Positions 26,681 through 35,524 of a stretch of 64,000 nucleotides of DNA are shown here, in pieces. Origin of the DNA: Negadavirga shengliensis (GTDB taxonomy: Bacteria; Bacteroidota; Bacteroidia; Cytophagales; Cyclobacteriaceae); NCBI RefSeq assembly GCF_042652345.1, contig NZ_JBHSJJ010000005.1, forward strand, positions 186,001 through 250,000. Direction: 5' to 3'. The notes under the pieces were generated by a model that did no database searches, was not told where the DNA came from, and saw only the letters and a list, made by a program, of their open reading frames with translations. Position numbers and translations under genes: made by a program. The first letter of the stretch is position 1; each line of letters starts with the position of its first letter.

Positions 26681-27523
26681 TTACCGCGGCACAGCATCAT
26701 ATATCCAGAGAAAAGTCTCTATACCCAGCCCAAAAGCGGATAAGTCCACCTCCTCTTCCAAGGCAAGCCGGTCCACGGTCAGCGTCCTGACTTTTAAAGT
26801 ATCCGTGACGATTACATCGGGAGAGAATATACCATAAGATTCCCTGATGAAGAACTGCTCGTCTTCCGTCAGTTGCCAACTTTGGTAAACGGTGAACCCA
26901 TCAAACAAACAATCCCCCGCACCGGTATCTTCCCCGTAATCCATCGCCATGGTACCGTCTTCATTGAGCAACATGGAATTGTCTTTTTCGCAGTCTTTTA
27001 TTTCCTCCTTGTTTGGATGCTCTTCATTGTTCACATGCAGCACGGATCGTAACAGCCAGCGCCTTCTCGTCAGGTTGTCTCTAGGGGAAAGGGTTACAAC
27101 CAAGGTCAGATCACTTTCCTGACTGACCCCATTTGTGTTAGACGCCTTGAAGGTAAACCCCACTAACTGGTCGACGTCTTCTACCGAAGGTACATAATAG
27201 AAGGGGTATTGGAAGGAGGTACCTGATCCCGGGTCCACGGTCAATACCCCGTTGTTCCCAAAAGACGGATCCAAGGCAAGGTTAACTGTCTTGGCAATGG
27301 TAAATTCAGTCAAACTTGCCCGGGAGCTTATATCCACTTCCACATTCACTTCGTCTCCGGACTGGAGTCTTTCCCTGAACTGTCGCTGTCCGGGAGCCGG
27401 TGTGGCGGAGAGGTTTATCACCAGATCGTTGGAGAGATCTTCGTCTTTGTCCTCGCAGGCGATAAACGCCGTCATCAAAACCGAGAGCAGGCCATATTTG
27501 ATGTATTGAATAGTTGTTTCCAT
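26681..27523 (-). CDS. Surface lipoprotein of the SusCD locus
   Basis: A 280-aa predicted lipoprotein (signal ending in MTAFIACEDKDEDL, lipobox cysteine near residue 23). The first half looks like an Ig/cadherin-like module (VDISSRASLTEFTIAKTVN, YVPSVEDVDQLVGFTFKA). The C-terminal half resembles lipocalin-type or DUF5004-type domains (RRWLLRSVLHVNNEE, SMLLNEDGTMAMDYGEDTGAGDC). It occupies the SusE/F position after SusD and is probably a surface glycan-binding protein. No precise family is claimed. Confidence 0.6.
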   Translation of the reverse strand: METTIQYIKYGLLSVLMTAFIACEDKDEDLSNDLVINLSATPAPGQRQFRERLQSGDEVNVEVDISSRASLTEFTIAKTVNLALDPSFGNNGVLTVDPGSGTSFQYPFYYVPSVEDVDQLVGFTFKASNTNGVSQESDLTLVVTLSPRDNLTRRRWLLRSVLHVNNEEHPNKEEIKDCEKDNSMLLNEDGTMAMDYGEDTGAGDCLFDGFTVYQSWQLTEDEQFFIRESYGIFSPDVIVTDTLKVRTLTVDRLALEEEVDLSAFGLGIETFLWIYDAVPR

Positions 27524-27604
27524 TGATGTATCATCGTTTTAAGAGTGAGCTATACTGCTCATCGCCATTTTATATCTCTTTTGCATTAAGACAAATCATT
27601 TTGC

Positions 27605-29074
27605 CTAGAACCCCGGGTTTTGGGGGAGATTTGGATTCAGATCCCTTTCTCTCAATGGAATGGGAAAAAGGTTAAAATCAGCCCCTGGGGTCACCTCTTT
27701 TGCGAGCTGCACTTTTTCCTGCAGCTTGCCCATCCTCACCAAGTCAAACCAACGGTGTCCCTCTACTGCGAATTCTTTTCGTCTTTCCAACAGGACAGCT
27801 TCTTTGAAATCCGCTATATTGGTGATGGTCAGACCGGGAAGTCCGGCCCTGTTGCGAACACGGTTAAGGTAGTTGTTGGCATTTGTAAAATCCCCTAATT
27901 CCGCTAATGCTTCCGCATACATCAAAAGCACATCCGCATACCTCAATACCTGGAAATCATTTTCAGAGCCGCCGGCGTTGGGATTGGCCTCGCGATCCCA
28001 GTATTTTTGAAAGTAGATTTTATCCAAACTTACAACCGCCCCTTCCTCATTGGTAAACTGGATCATGAAAGTCGCGTCTCTCCGGGTATCCTGTGGAGAA
28101 TAGGAATTGTAGAGATCCTGGGTAGCAACTTGCCAGCCCTGGGTGTTGCTGATATTGGAAAATCCGGATGACAGTTCTGTGGGTAGCAGTCTTACATTGA
28201 ACTGGCCTACTTCCCAGAAAGAAATGGCCCCTCCTGCATCTCCGAACCCAACGGAAAAAACAGCCTCTTTCCCTCCTCTGTTGGCATATCGAAACACCTC
28301 AGAAAAGTCCTCCCATAATTCATATTGACCTGATTCGATGACCTCGGCTGCTTTTTCTGCACATTTTCCGTAATCGCCCAAAGTCAGGTAAACCTTGGCC
28401 AATAAGGTCTTGGCCGCACCTGAGGTGGCCCGTCCCCTTCCGGCACCGCTGGAGTAACTCAGCGGCAGGTTCTCCGCATCGGTAAGGTCCTGGAGGATCT
28501 TTCCGTATATGGCAGATGTTTCGGCCGCCTCGGGTGTCAGCGGCTCTGTCTCGTTGACAAGTAAAGGTATCCTGTCAAACATCCTCACCAGATTGAAATA
28601 CAGCAGAGCCCTCAGAAATTTCGCCTCGTTCACCAATCTGGTCCTTAAGGTTTCATTCATGTTGATATCAGGGATCCTGGCGATGGCGATGTTGGCCATG
28701 TAGATGGTTTTGTAATGCATTCGCCAGATCTCCAGCAAAGCCGCGTTTTCCGAGTTGTGGGTGAAGGTCTCCAACTGGTCAAAGTGAAGCGCACCAAGCT
28801 GGTTGTTGTTCATTTCGTCGGAAGAAAGCCCCTGAGTCACCCAAAAGGTACTGTGGTAAATGCCCGCTGTGTTTCCCGCGGAAGCGTCGTATGAGCCCAG
28901 GTAGGCGTAGATGGCGTTTACTGCGGCAATGGCGTCCTGCTCGGAAGAGTAATAATTGCTAATGTCCACCCGGTTTTTGGGGTTTTCCGCAAGAAAGCCT
29001 TCGCATGAAGCTACCAATAGTCCCAGGCACACTAAACAAACCCCCGGTATATAAGATATGATTGATTTTTTCAT
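27605..29074 (-). CDS. SusD/RagB family outer-membrane glycan-binding lipoprotein
   Basis: A 489-aa SusD-like protein with lipobox LLVASCEGFL near residue 24, the N-terminal SusD-like segment FLAENPKNRVDISNYYSSEQDAI, TPR-like helices (NEAKFLRALLYFNLVRMFD) and the C-terminal RagB block (VLRYADVLLMYAEALAELGD, LNRVRNRAGLPGL, EFAVEGHRWFDLVRMG). It binds oligosaccharides and closes the SusC barrel. It lies 27 bp downstream of susC. Confidence 0.96.
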   Translation of the reverse strand: MKKSIISYIPGVCLVCLGLLVASCEGFLAENPKNRVDISNYYSSEQDAIAAVNAIYAYLGSYDASAGNTAGIYHSTFWVTQGLSSDEMNNNQLGALHFDQLETFTHNSENAALLEIWRMHYKTIYMANIAIARIPDINMNETLRTRLVNEAKFLRALLYFNLVRMFDRIPLLVNETEPLTPEAAETSAIYGKILQDLTDAENLPLSYSSGAGRGRATSGAAKTLLAKVYLTLGDYGKCAEKAAEVIESGQYELWEDFSEVFRYANRGGKEAVFSVGFGDAGGAISFWEVGQFNVRLLPTELSSGFSNISNTQGWQVATQDLYNSYSPQDTRRDATFMIQFTNEEGAVVSLDKIYFQKYWDREANPNAGGSENDFQVLRYADVLLMYAEALAELGDFTNANNYLNRVRNRAGLPGLTITNIADFKEAVLLERRKEFAVEGHRWFDLVRMGKLQEKVQLAKEVTPGADFNLFPIPLRERDLNPNLPQNPGF

Positions 29075-29101
29075 TTTGCTTTAATTTCGATAGGTAGTCG
29101 T

Positions 29102-32100
29102 TTAAAAGCCAAAATTTAATCCCATGATATAGGTTTTGGCCAAGGGATAGATTCCGTCATCCACACCCACGATGTTGGTAGTGGCACCATAAGCATTGCC
29201 TTCCGGGTTATAACCGCTGTATTTCGTGAAAGTCAAAAGATTGGTTCCGCTGACATAGACCCTAAGGTTCCTTACCCCGATTTTTGACAGGGTACCGAAT
29301 GGGAAGTTGTAGCTCAACATCACATTCCTGAGTCTTATATAAGAAGCATCTTCCACGAATCTTGAGGAAAAGACATTATCCAAGCTGCCATCCGAGAGTG
29401 CTCGCGGATAGCGGTTGCTGGGATTTTCCGGGGTCCATCTGTTAAGCCCGGCTTCTGCCAATAGGTTTTGTTGTCCATTGAAATTTTCCAAATTGACCAG
29501 GTTCATATTGACCATCTGGTTACCCTGTGAACCCTGAAAGAAAAAGCTCAGATTGAAATTTTTATACGTCAAATCGTTGTTGATCCCCCAGATAAAATCC
29601 GGCTCTGCGGATCCGATGATCGTCCGGTCATATTCATCGATGATACCATCAGGAACACCGTTGGGACCGCTGATGTCCCTGTACCTGCGATCACCGGCCT
29701 GGGCCCTGGACGCAGGGTTCGGAGAAGTGGGTTCCTGCCCTCTCAGCACCGGACTGTTTTGGGCTTCCTCATCGGTTTGGAAAATCCCGTCGAATACATA
29801 TCCATAGAAGCTGCCGATAGGTTCATTTTCCCGGAGGATATTGCCCCCTACGCCCAGAAGGATGTCCTCTTCCCGGGCAAGGTTGAGAATTCTGTTGCGG
29901 TTGATGGAAAAGTTAAGGGAGGTGTTCCAAGCCAGCTTTCCGGTAGTATTGACAGATCTGACCTCTATGTCCAGGCCGCGGTTCCTCACGTTGCCGATGT
30001 TAAGCAAAGTATTGCCAAACCCGGTGGTATAAGGAATAGGCGTGGAAAGCAAAAGATCAAAGGTGTTTTTGTGGTATACCTCCGCGGTAAACATTAGCCT
30101 GTGGTCCAGCACTGCCAAGTCCAGCCCCAGGTTGGCCTGTTCCGTGCTTTCCCACCTAAGGTCCCGGTTGGGGTAGGAGAGCGGTTCCTGGCCGGCGATG
30201 ACCTCCGGGATTCCAGTGGGATTGTTGAATACCCCCTGGCCGAATGGCCCGACCAAAGCCAGCGACTGATAGGGCGGAATGGCCTGATTGCCTATCAGGC
30301 CGTAACTGGCCCTCAACTTCAGGTCAGAAACAAAGCCGGCATCGGCCATAAACTGCTCATCCGATACCCGCCAGGCAAAAGCCCCCGAAGGAAAGAAGCC
30401 GTATTTGTTGCCCGTGGCAAATTTAGACGAAGCATCTATTCTGCCGGAAAGGGTGAAAAGGTAGCGGTCGTTTAGTGTGTAATTGACCCTGCCCAAATAA
30501 GAGACCATACTCCATTCCGATTCCATATTGGTTGGTCGCTGAGGATTCAATGCCGCATCCAAATTGTGATATCCTGTTCGGTTATCCGGGAAATCAAATG
30601 CCACGGCGCTGACCGATTCATTTCTGAAATGTTGCATGGTATATCCCAAAAGCACATCGAAATGGTTGTTTTCATTGATTTCCCTTTTATAGCTGAGCGT
30701 GTTTTCATTGAGCCAGGTCATGGCCTGAAGCGCGCTGACCGAAGCTTCACCCTTGCTGTTTTCTGTCCTTTTAAGAAAATTTGGGCCGAAGGTGTTGGAT
30801 TTCGTGTGTAAAGCATCAATTCCGAAACTGGTTCTGAATTCCAGGTTTTCCATAAAGGTGTAATTGGCATAAAAATTACCCAGTACCCTGGAGGATTGGG
30901 TAAGCGCCTGGTATTCCTTTGCCTCGGCCACTGGATTGGCCACGGCGTCTTTCCTATCATGCTGGAATGTATAGCCGCCTGGCCGACTGGCGTCATACAC
31001 CGGCAGGACGGGATTGAACTGAAGGGCATTGGTGATGACGCCCGGAACAATTTGGCCCGGCCCGGTCAATACACCGTTGGAAGCCATATTGTTGTAGGAC
31101 AAACTTGTTCCTACCGTTAATTTCTTACTGATTTCCCTATCCAGGTTGGTTCTGAATGAGTATCTCTCGAAATCAGAGCCAATGATGATCCCGTCTTGGT
31201 TAAAGTAGCCACCGGAAACAGCGTATTTGGTCCTTTCATCCCCTCCCGTAAAGGAAAGCTGGTGGCTGGTAATGGGAGCGGTGCGGAAAAGTTCTTCCTG
31301 CCAGTCCGTACCTCTTCCCAGGTTGGCGGGATTTACGTAGACAGGATTCCGGTTGGCATTTATCGAGGCTTCATTGACCAGTTGGGCAAATTGGCTGGCA
31401 TCCAGTAGGTCCAGCTTTCTGGAGACTTGCTGTACCCCGTAGTAGCTTTCCAGGTTGACAGTCCCCACTCCCTCTTTTCCCCTTTTTGTGGTGATGAGTA
31501 TGACGCCATTTGCTCCCCTGGAGCCATAAATAGCGGTAGCGGAAGCGTCTTTCAATACCTCTATGGATTCAATTTCACTGGGGTTGATCGTGGCCAAAGC
31601 ACCTATCCGTGGTCCGCGGCCACCGATGGACATCTCATCCCCGTTGCTGTTGATCAACATGCCATCGATCACGTATAGCGGCTCGCTGCTGGCATTGATA
31701 GAACTGGTCCCCCTGATGCGGATATTGGTCTCGCCACCCGGGGTTCCGGAAGCCTGAACCACCTGCACACCCGCGGCCCTTCCCTGCAAAGCCTGATCAA
31801 AGGTCGTGGCAGGAATGGCTTTCAGTTCATCTTCTTTTACAGAAACGACCGATCCGGTGAGATCGGATTTCCTGACCGATCCGTAACCTATGACGACTAC
31901 TTCATCCAAAGATTCATCGGATAGGGAGAGGGACACGTTGATGGTGGCCTGATTCCCTACTGCGATTTCCTCTGACTTGTACCCTATATAGGAAAATACA
32001 AGTATGGCATTTTGGTCCGGAATATTCATCCTGTAATTTCCTTCCACATCGGTGACTGTGCCGGAAGAGCTTTCCTTGATCATCACGCTAACGCCGGGCA

Positions 32101-32269
32101 AAGCCTCTCCCTCTGAAGTGGTCACTTTCCCTTGAACGGTCCTTTCACTTTGCTCAAGGAGCCCCACATCCAAAGCCCTGGCCAGAACAGGCTGAGACAG
32201 GTGGCTAGCCGCCGAAAGAAAGAGGCACCCCACTGCAAAGTACAGTTTCAGTATAAAACGCTTTTCCAT
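29102..32269 (-). CDS. SusC/RagA family TonB-linked outer-membrane transporter
   Basis: A 1055-aa TonB-dependent transporter. After the signal peptide comes a carboxypeptidase-regulatory-like domain (about 43-125; VQGKVTTSEGEALPGVSVMIK), the TonB-box/plug junction DEVVVIGYGSVRKSDLTGSV, a plug with the conserved IRIRGTSSINASSEPLYVIDG, then a 22-strand barrel ending in an aromatic residue (MGLNFGF). It pairs with the SusD protein to import oligosaccharides. Candidate regulator sites lie upstream at 32298-32313 and 32475-32491. Confidence 0.97.
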   Translation of the reverse strand: MEKRFILKLYFAVGCLFLSAASHLSQPVLARALDVGLLEQSERTVQGKVTTSEGEALPGVSVMIKESSSGTVTDVEGNYRMNIPDQNAILVFSYIGYKSEEIAVGNQATINVSLSLSDESLDEVVVIGYGSVRKSDLTGSVVSVKEDELKAIPATTFDQALQGRAAGVQVVQASGTPGGETNIRIRGTSSINASSEPLYVIDGMLINSNGDEMSIGGRGPRIGALATINPSEIESIEVLKDASATAIYGSRGANGVILITTKRGKEGVGTVNLESYYGVQQVSRKLDLLDASQFAQLVNEASINANRNPVYVNPANLGRGTDWQEELFRTAPITSHQLSFTGGDERTKYAVSGGYFNQDGIIIGSDFERYSFRTNLDREISKKLTVGTSLSYNNMASNGVLTGPGQIVPGVITNALQFNPVLPVYDASRPGGYTFQHDRKDAVANPVAEAKEYQALTQSSRVLGNFYANYTFMENLEFRTSFGIDALHTKSNTFGPNFLKRTENSKGEASVSALQAMTWLNENTLSYKREINENNHFDVLLGYTMQHFRNESVSAVAFDFPDNRTGYHNLDAALNPQRPTNMESEWSMVSYLGRVNYTLNDRYLFTLSGRIDASSKFATGNKYGFFPSGAFAWRVSDEQFMADAGFVSDLKLRASYGLIGNQAIPPYQSLALVGPFGQGVFNNPTGIPEVIAGQEPLSYPNRDLRWESTEQANLGLDLAVLDHRLMFTAEVYHKNTFDLLLSTPIPYTTGFGNTLLNIGNVRNRGLDIEVRSVNTTGKLAWNTSLNFSINRNRILNLAREEDILLGVGGNILRENEPIGSFYGYVFDGIFQTDEEAQNSPVLRGQEPTSPNPASRAQAGDRRYRDISGPNGVPDGIIDEYDRTIIGSAEPDFIWGINNDLTYKNFNLSFFFQGSQGNQMVNMNLVNLENFNGQQNLLAEAGLNRWTPENPSNRYPRALSDGSLDNVFSSRFVEDASYIRLRNVMLSYNFPFGTLSKIGVRNLRVYVSGTNLLTFTKYSGYNPEGNAYGATTNIVGVDDGIYPLAKTYIMGLNFGF

Positions 32270-32297
32270 ACCATTGTATTTATCTTAGACATAGTTT

Positions 32298-32313
32298 GTT
32301 CATATGTTCATAC
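32298..32313. promoter_or_regulatory. Candidate GntR operator, site A (susC promoter)
   Basis: GTTCATATGTTCATAC includes most of the 13-nt core ATATGTTCATACA (32302-32314) that recurs at two other promoters of the locus. It lies about 30 bp upstream of the susC start. Confidence 0.5.
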
Positions 32314-32314
32314 A

Positions 32315-32669
32315 AATTTTAAATGAAATTGAAATCATGGTGTTGAGAGACAGGGGATTCCCGATTGGGTCTTAAATCGCTGCAAAAAGTCCACTAAGGT
32401 GGGCAAAACCACTTCCTTACGATTTTTTGGTGAGCATTCATTCGGCTACGGGTTTATTCTCTTCGGTAATCTTTTAATATGTTCATACATATGGACAATC
32501 AAATATGCAAAAAAAATCAATAGAATAAAACGAAAACCTAATTATTTTCTATGTCTGAATGCATATCCGAAACTTTGTCCGTATATACTGTCTTTTAATG
32601 GCTATATATCTGATTTTTGTCAGTGTTACAGTATATTATTCTCTTTATAAAAAGAAAATTCTGATCAAA
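32315..32669. other. Intergenic region upstream of susC
   Basis: About 350 bp without a supportable gene. It contains the second candidate operator and presumably the susC promoter. Confidence 0.5.
32475..32491. promoter_or_regulatory. Candidate GntR operator, site B
   Basis: TAATATGTTCATACATA is identical over all 17 nt to the reverse complement of site C at 38238-38254. It lies about 205 bp upstream of susC. Confidence 0.55.
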
Positions 32670-33857
32670 TCATTCAAACTTTACCCGGATAAACCTTGGC
32701 CGGTATAAATTCGGATAAGCCTTGATATCATTAAAGAAATCGAAGGAATTGATATTGTAGCTGATCAAAAGCTCGCCGGGTTTGGATAGGCTGGGATAAG
32801 CTTTTGCATTGTAGGCAAAGAACTGGCTGCCTTCCAGGTCGGCTTTACAGTCCCAGAGCGGTATATCTTCCGAAAACGGGCCAATGGGACTTTCCCCGAT
32901 CCTCATGGCCACTGTGTTGGACAATGTTCCCTGTTGAAAAACGAGGGCGTATTTTCCGTCACCGATGGGGGAGACGCTCAATTCATTCGAGACACCCGTG
33001 CCCAACCCCGCTGCACGATCACTTTCCGAAGTCCATTCTTCCCCGTCCCAAAATTTCCATTCCTCAATGGCCGTCATCTTTTCAGGTGCCACACGGGCCA
33101 CTATCAATTCCTTTTCCATCCCCCGGACACCATAAATATAGATATAGCCGTCGGGATCGGGAGCATTGGCCTGAGTGGTATTCACGTAAATTCCCACACC
33201 CAATGAAGCCTTTGGTCCATCCGCATGAAAAGGGATATCCCATTGGTCCATTTCCTCAAATGGATAGGCACTGTTTGAGGGGATTCTGATCAGGACATTT
33301 CCCACTTCTTCAAAACCAAACACTTCCTTCTCGGGCACATTTACAATGCGATAGGCAAACAGATAAAGGGCGTTGTCCGCAGCATTGACAAAGCCGTCCC
33401 CCAACCAAAAGTAGTCCCCTTCTTTTGAGGCAAGGGTGCGGGGAACAAACAGGGAAGCCGGTTGACCGTCTTGGTTTTTCTTTACCTCAAATTTTATCTT
33501 CGAAGGATCGGGTTCATGTCCTTCCAGAATGGCAATGCTGTTGTTGACCATGGTAAATCCTTCCTGCAGTTCCCCGTTCTCAATAAGTCCATACATGGTA
33601 TCACTGAAGACAAACAGGTTACGGGCGGTATCGCCTTCTTCCAAATTTTCTTTCCCATCCAGTGGAATGGCAAAAATCCCGTCACCGCCAAACCAACCCG
33701 AATCCCGCTTGAACAAGGCCGTCCAGTCGGGCGCTTCCTCCACCGTGAATTGTAATTCTTTTTCGCTGGCCCCGGTATTTATATCTTGGGATTTGTTGTG
33801 ATTACAGGCATATGCGCCTAGCGTCAAAGCCGATATGGCGATAATTAGTCTCTTCAT
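32670..33857 (-). CDS. DUF4185/GH43-like beta-propeller lipoprotein
   Basis: A 395-aa predicted lipoprotein (signal ending in LGAYACNHNK, lipobox cysteine near residue 18). The body has short strands typical of a five-bladed propeller: GGDGIFAIPLDG, LFVFSDTMYG, NNSIAILEG, GDYFWLGDGFV, YIYIYGVRG, GTGVSNELSVSPIGDGKYALVFQQ. This resembles DUF4185 proteins, distant relatives of GH43/GH117-like hydrolases. Catalytic activity is not demonstrable from sequence. Its place in the locus suggests glycan binding or trimming. Confidence 0.6.
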   Translation of the reverse strand: MKRLIIAISALTLGAYACNHNKSQDINTGASEKELQFTVEEAPDWTALFKRDSGWFGGDGIFAIPLDGKENLEEGDTARNLFVFSDTMYGLIENGELQEGFTMVNNSIAILEGHEPDPSKIKFEVKKNQDGQPASLFVPRTLASKEGDYFWLGDGFVNAADNALYLFAYRIVNVPEKEVFGFEEVGNVLIRIPSNSAYPFEEMDQWDIPFHADGPKASLGVGIYVNTTQANAPDPDGYIYIYGVRGMEKELIVARVAPEKMTAIEEWKFWDGEEWTSESDRAAGLGTGVSNELSVSPIGDGKYALVFQQGTLSNTVAMRIGESPIGPFSEDIPLWDCKADLEGSQFFAYNAKAYPSLSKPGELLISYNINSFDFFNDIKAYPNLYRPRFIRVKFE

Positions 33858-33906
33858 CTTTTCCGGTTTTTGTCAAAATCTGGGTTTAGTTGCGTCAAAT
33901 TTTCTT

Positions 33907-34029
33907 TCATAGGTGTTGCCTTTCCCGCTGAAGCACCATCCTGTCCCCGAATAACTTTGGAAGCGTCACTTCGGAAGAAGCCGGGTAGGTAGAGATCATG
34001 AAGAGGAACAGGCCCCACAAAGAGCGCAT
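33907..34029 (-). pseudogene. N-terminal remnant of a sialate O-acetylesterase
   Basis: A 40-codon frame, ATG to stop, encodes a signal-like start (MRSLWGLFLFMISTYPASS) followed by EVTLPKLFGDRMVLQRERQ. This matches the very conserved opening of sialate O-acetylesterase family proteins (LPxLFSDHMVLQRxxP). The frame then stops and the rest of the ~470-650 aa enzyme is missing; the DUF4185 gene begins about 50 bp downstream. It looks like a deletion scar from an esterase gene once in this locus. The family call rests on motif recognition only. Confidence 0.7.
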
Positions 34030-34054
34030 CCAGTCATTCGATATATCGCTTAGC

Positions 34055-35449
34055 CTAGCCATTTTTCTTCCAGCTTTTTTCAATTTCTTCCAAGGTTTTG
34101 CCTTTTGTTTCCGGTATCAATCGATACGTAAAGACCAACAATACAACGGCATTGATCATAAAAATATAGAAGGTAAAGGCTCCACCCATACCTTCCAGCA
34201 TCATGGGTGTGAGCTGGGTGATCAAAACAACCCCGATCCATAAAATCACCGTGGCAAAAGACATGGCGATCCCCCGGGTTTTTGTGGGGAATATTTCCGA
34301 TATCATCACCCAGGGAATGGGGCCGAGCGAGGAGGCGAATGAAGCAATAAAGCCGATGATGAAAATCAATAGCCAAGGCCCACTGCTCCAGTTTAGGTAA
34401 AAAAGCGTGCCGATGGCAAACAGGCAAATGATCATGCCCGATACGCCCCACATTAAAAGCGTCCTTCTTCCTAATTTGTCAATGAAAGCTATTGCCACAA
34501 AAGTAAACAAGGTATTGGTGACACCGACGATGACGGTCTGCATTAAAGCGGTATCCCTGCCGAGGCCGATGCTTTTGAGTATTTCCGGGGCGTAGTAGAT
34601 GATGGCGTTTATACCGGTGATTTGGGAAAACAGGGCCAGTACCACTCCGACCACAAGCGCGGCTCTCAATCCTCTGGAAAACAATTCCTTTATGGTTCCC
34701 TTTTCTTCTTTGAGCGCGTCATGGATGTCTTTCAGTACCTTGAGGGATTGTTCTTTTCCATTCACCCTTTCCAGAATAGCCAGAGCCGGCTGCGTTTTTC
34801 CCTTGCTGGCCAGCCAACGGGGACTTTCGGGAACAAAAAGGAGCATGAAAAAGAACAGGGAGGCAGGAATAACTTCCGACCCCAGCATGTACCGCCAGCC
34901 ATATTCCACATTCCAGGCCTCATCTCCCAGCCCCGCGATTTTCAGATTGATAAAATAAATCAGGTTGATGCCAATGACGATGGCCAGTTGATACAGCGTG
35001 ACCAAAAAGCCCCGCTTATCGGCAGGGGCAATTTCCGCTATATAAAGCGGTGAGAGGATAGAAGCGGCGCCCACACCGATTCCGCCAATAAACCTGGCCA
35101 TGACAAATTGGGTGAGGTTGTTCGGAATGGCCGAGCCCACAGCCGAAACAGCGAACAGGATGGCACTTAGAATCAACACCTTTTTTCTCCCCACCGCATC
35201 GCTCATGTAACCTGCGCTTACCACGCCCAGGATGCAGCCCCAAATGGCACTGGATGCTGCCCAGCCCGTCATGGTGGCGCTGAGTCCGAATTTGGTTTGT
35301 AAAAAACCTATGGCACCTGCTATCACGGCCGTGTCGTAGCCAAACAGCAGGCCCCCAAATGCCGCCACGGAAGAGACCATGATGACAAATTTGAAACGGG
35401 TCTTCTTCGATGCGGTGGACTCAGGTGCTTTCGCTTCTTCGATTTTCAT
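34055..35449 (-). CDS. MFS sugar porter (sugar:H+ symporter)
   Basis: A 464-aa, 12-helix transporter of the sugar porter family. Signature segments: GFLQTKFGLS, DAVGRKKVL between helices 2 and 3, FVPESPRWL after helix 6, DKLGRRTLL between helices 8 and 9, and PETKGKTLEEIE at the C-terminus. QITGINAIIYYAPEI in helix 7 contains the QQ/Q-type sugar-binding site. Family members carry xylose, glucose, galactose or other hexoses. Next to GH92, a ROK kinase and phosphomannose isomerase, mannose is the most economical guess. Confidence 0.92.
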   Translation of the reverse strand: MKIEEAKAPESTASKKTRFKFVIMVSSVAAFGGLLFGYDTAVIAGAIGFLQTKFGLSATMTGWAASSAIWGCILGVVSAGYMSDAVGRKKVLILSAILFAVSAVGSAIPNNLTQFVMARFIGGIGVGAASILSPLYIAEIAPADKRGFLVTLYQLAIVIGINLIYFINLKIAGLGDEAWNVEYGWRYMLGSEVIPASLFFFMLLFVPESPRWLASKGKTQPALAILERVNGKEQSLKVLKDIHDALKEEKGTIKELFSRGLRAALVVGVVLALFSQITGINAIIYYAPEILKSIGLGRDTALMQTVIVGVTNTLFTFVAIAFIDKLGRRTLLMWGVSGMIICLFAIGTLFYLNWSSGPWLLIFIIGFIASFASSLGPIPWVMISEIFPTKTRGIAMSFATVILWIGVVLITQLTPMMLEGMGGAFTFYIFMINAVVLLVFTYRLIPETKGKTLEEIEKSWKKNG

Positions 35450-35524
35450 GGGTACAGGTCATTAAGGGTTATACTGGCTCAGGTATAAATAGCAGAATAT
35501 TTTCTTCAGAAATTTGTCATCTAT

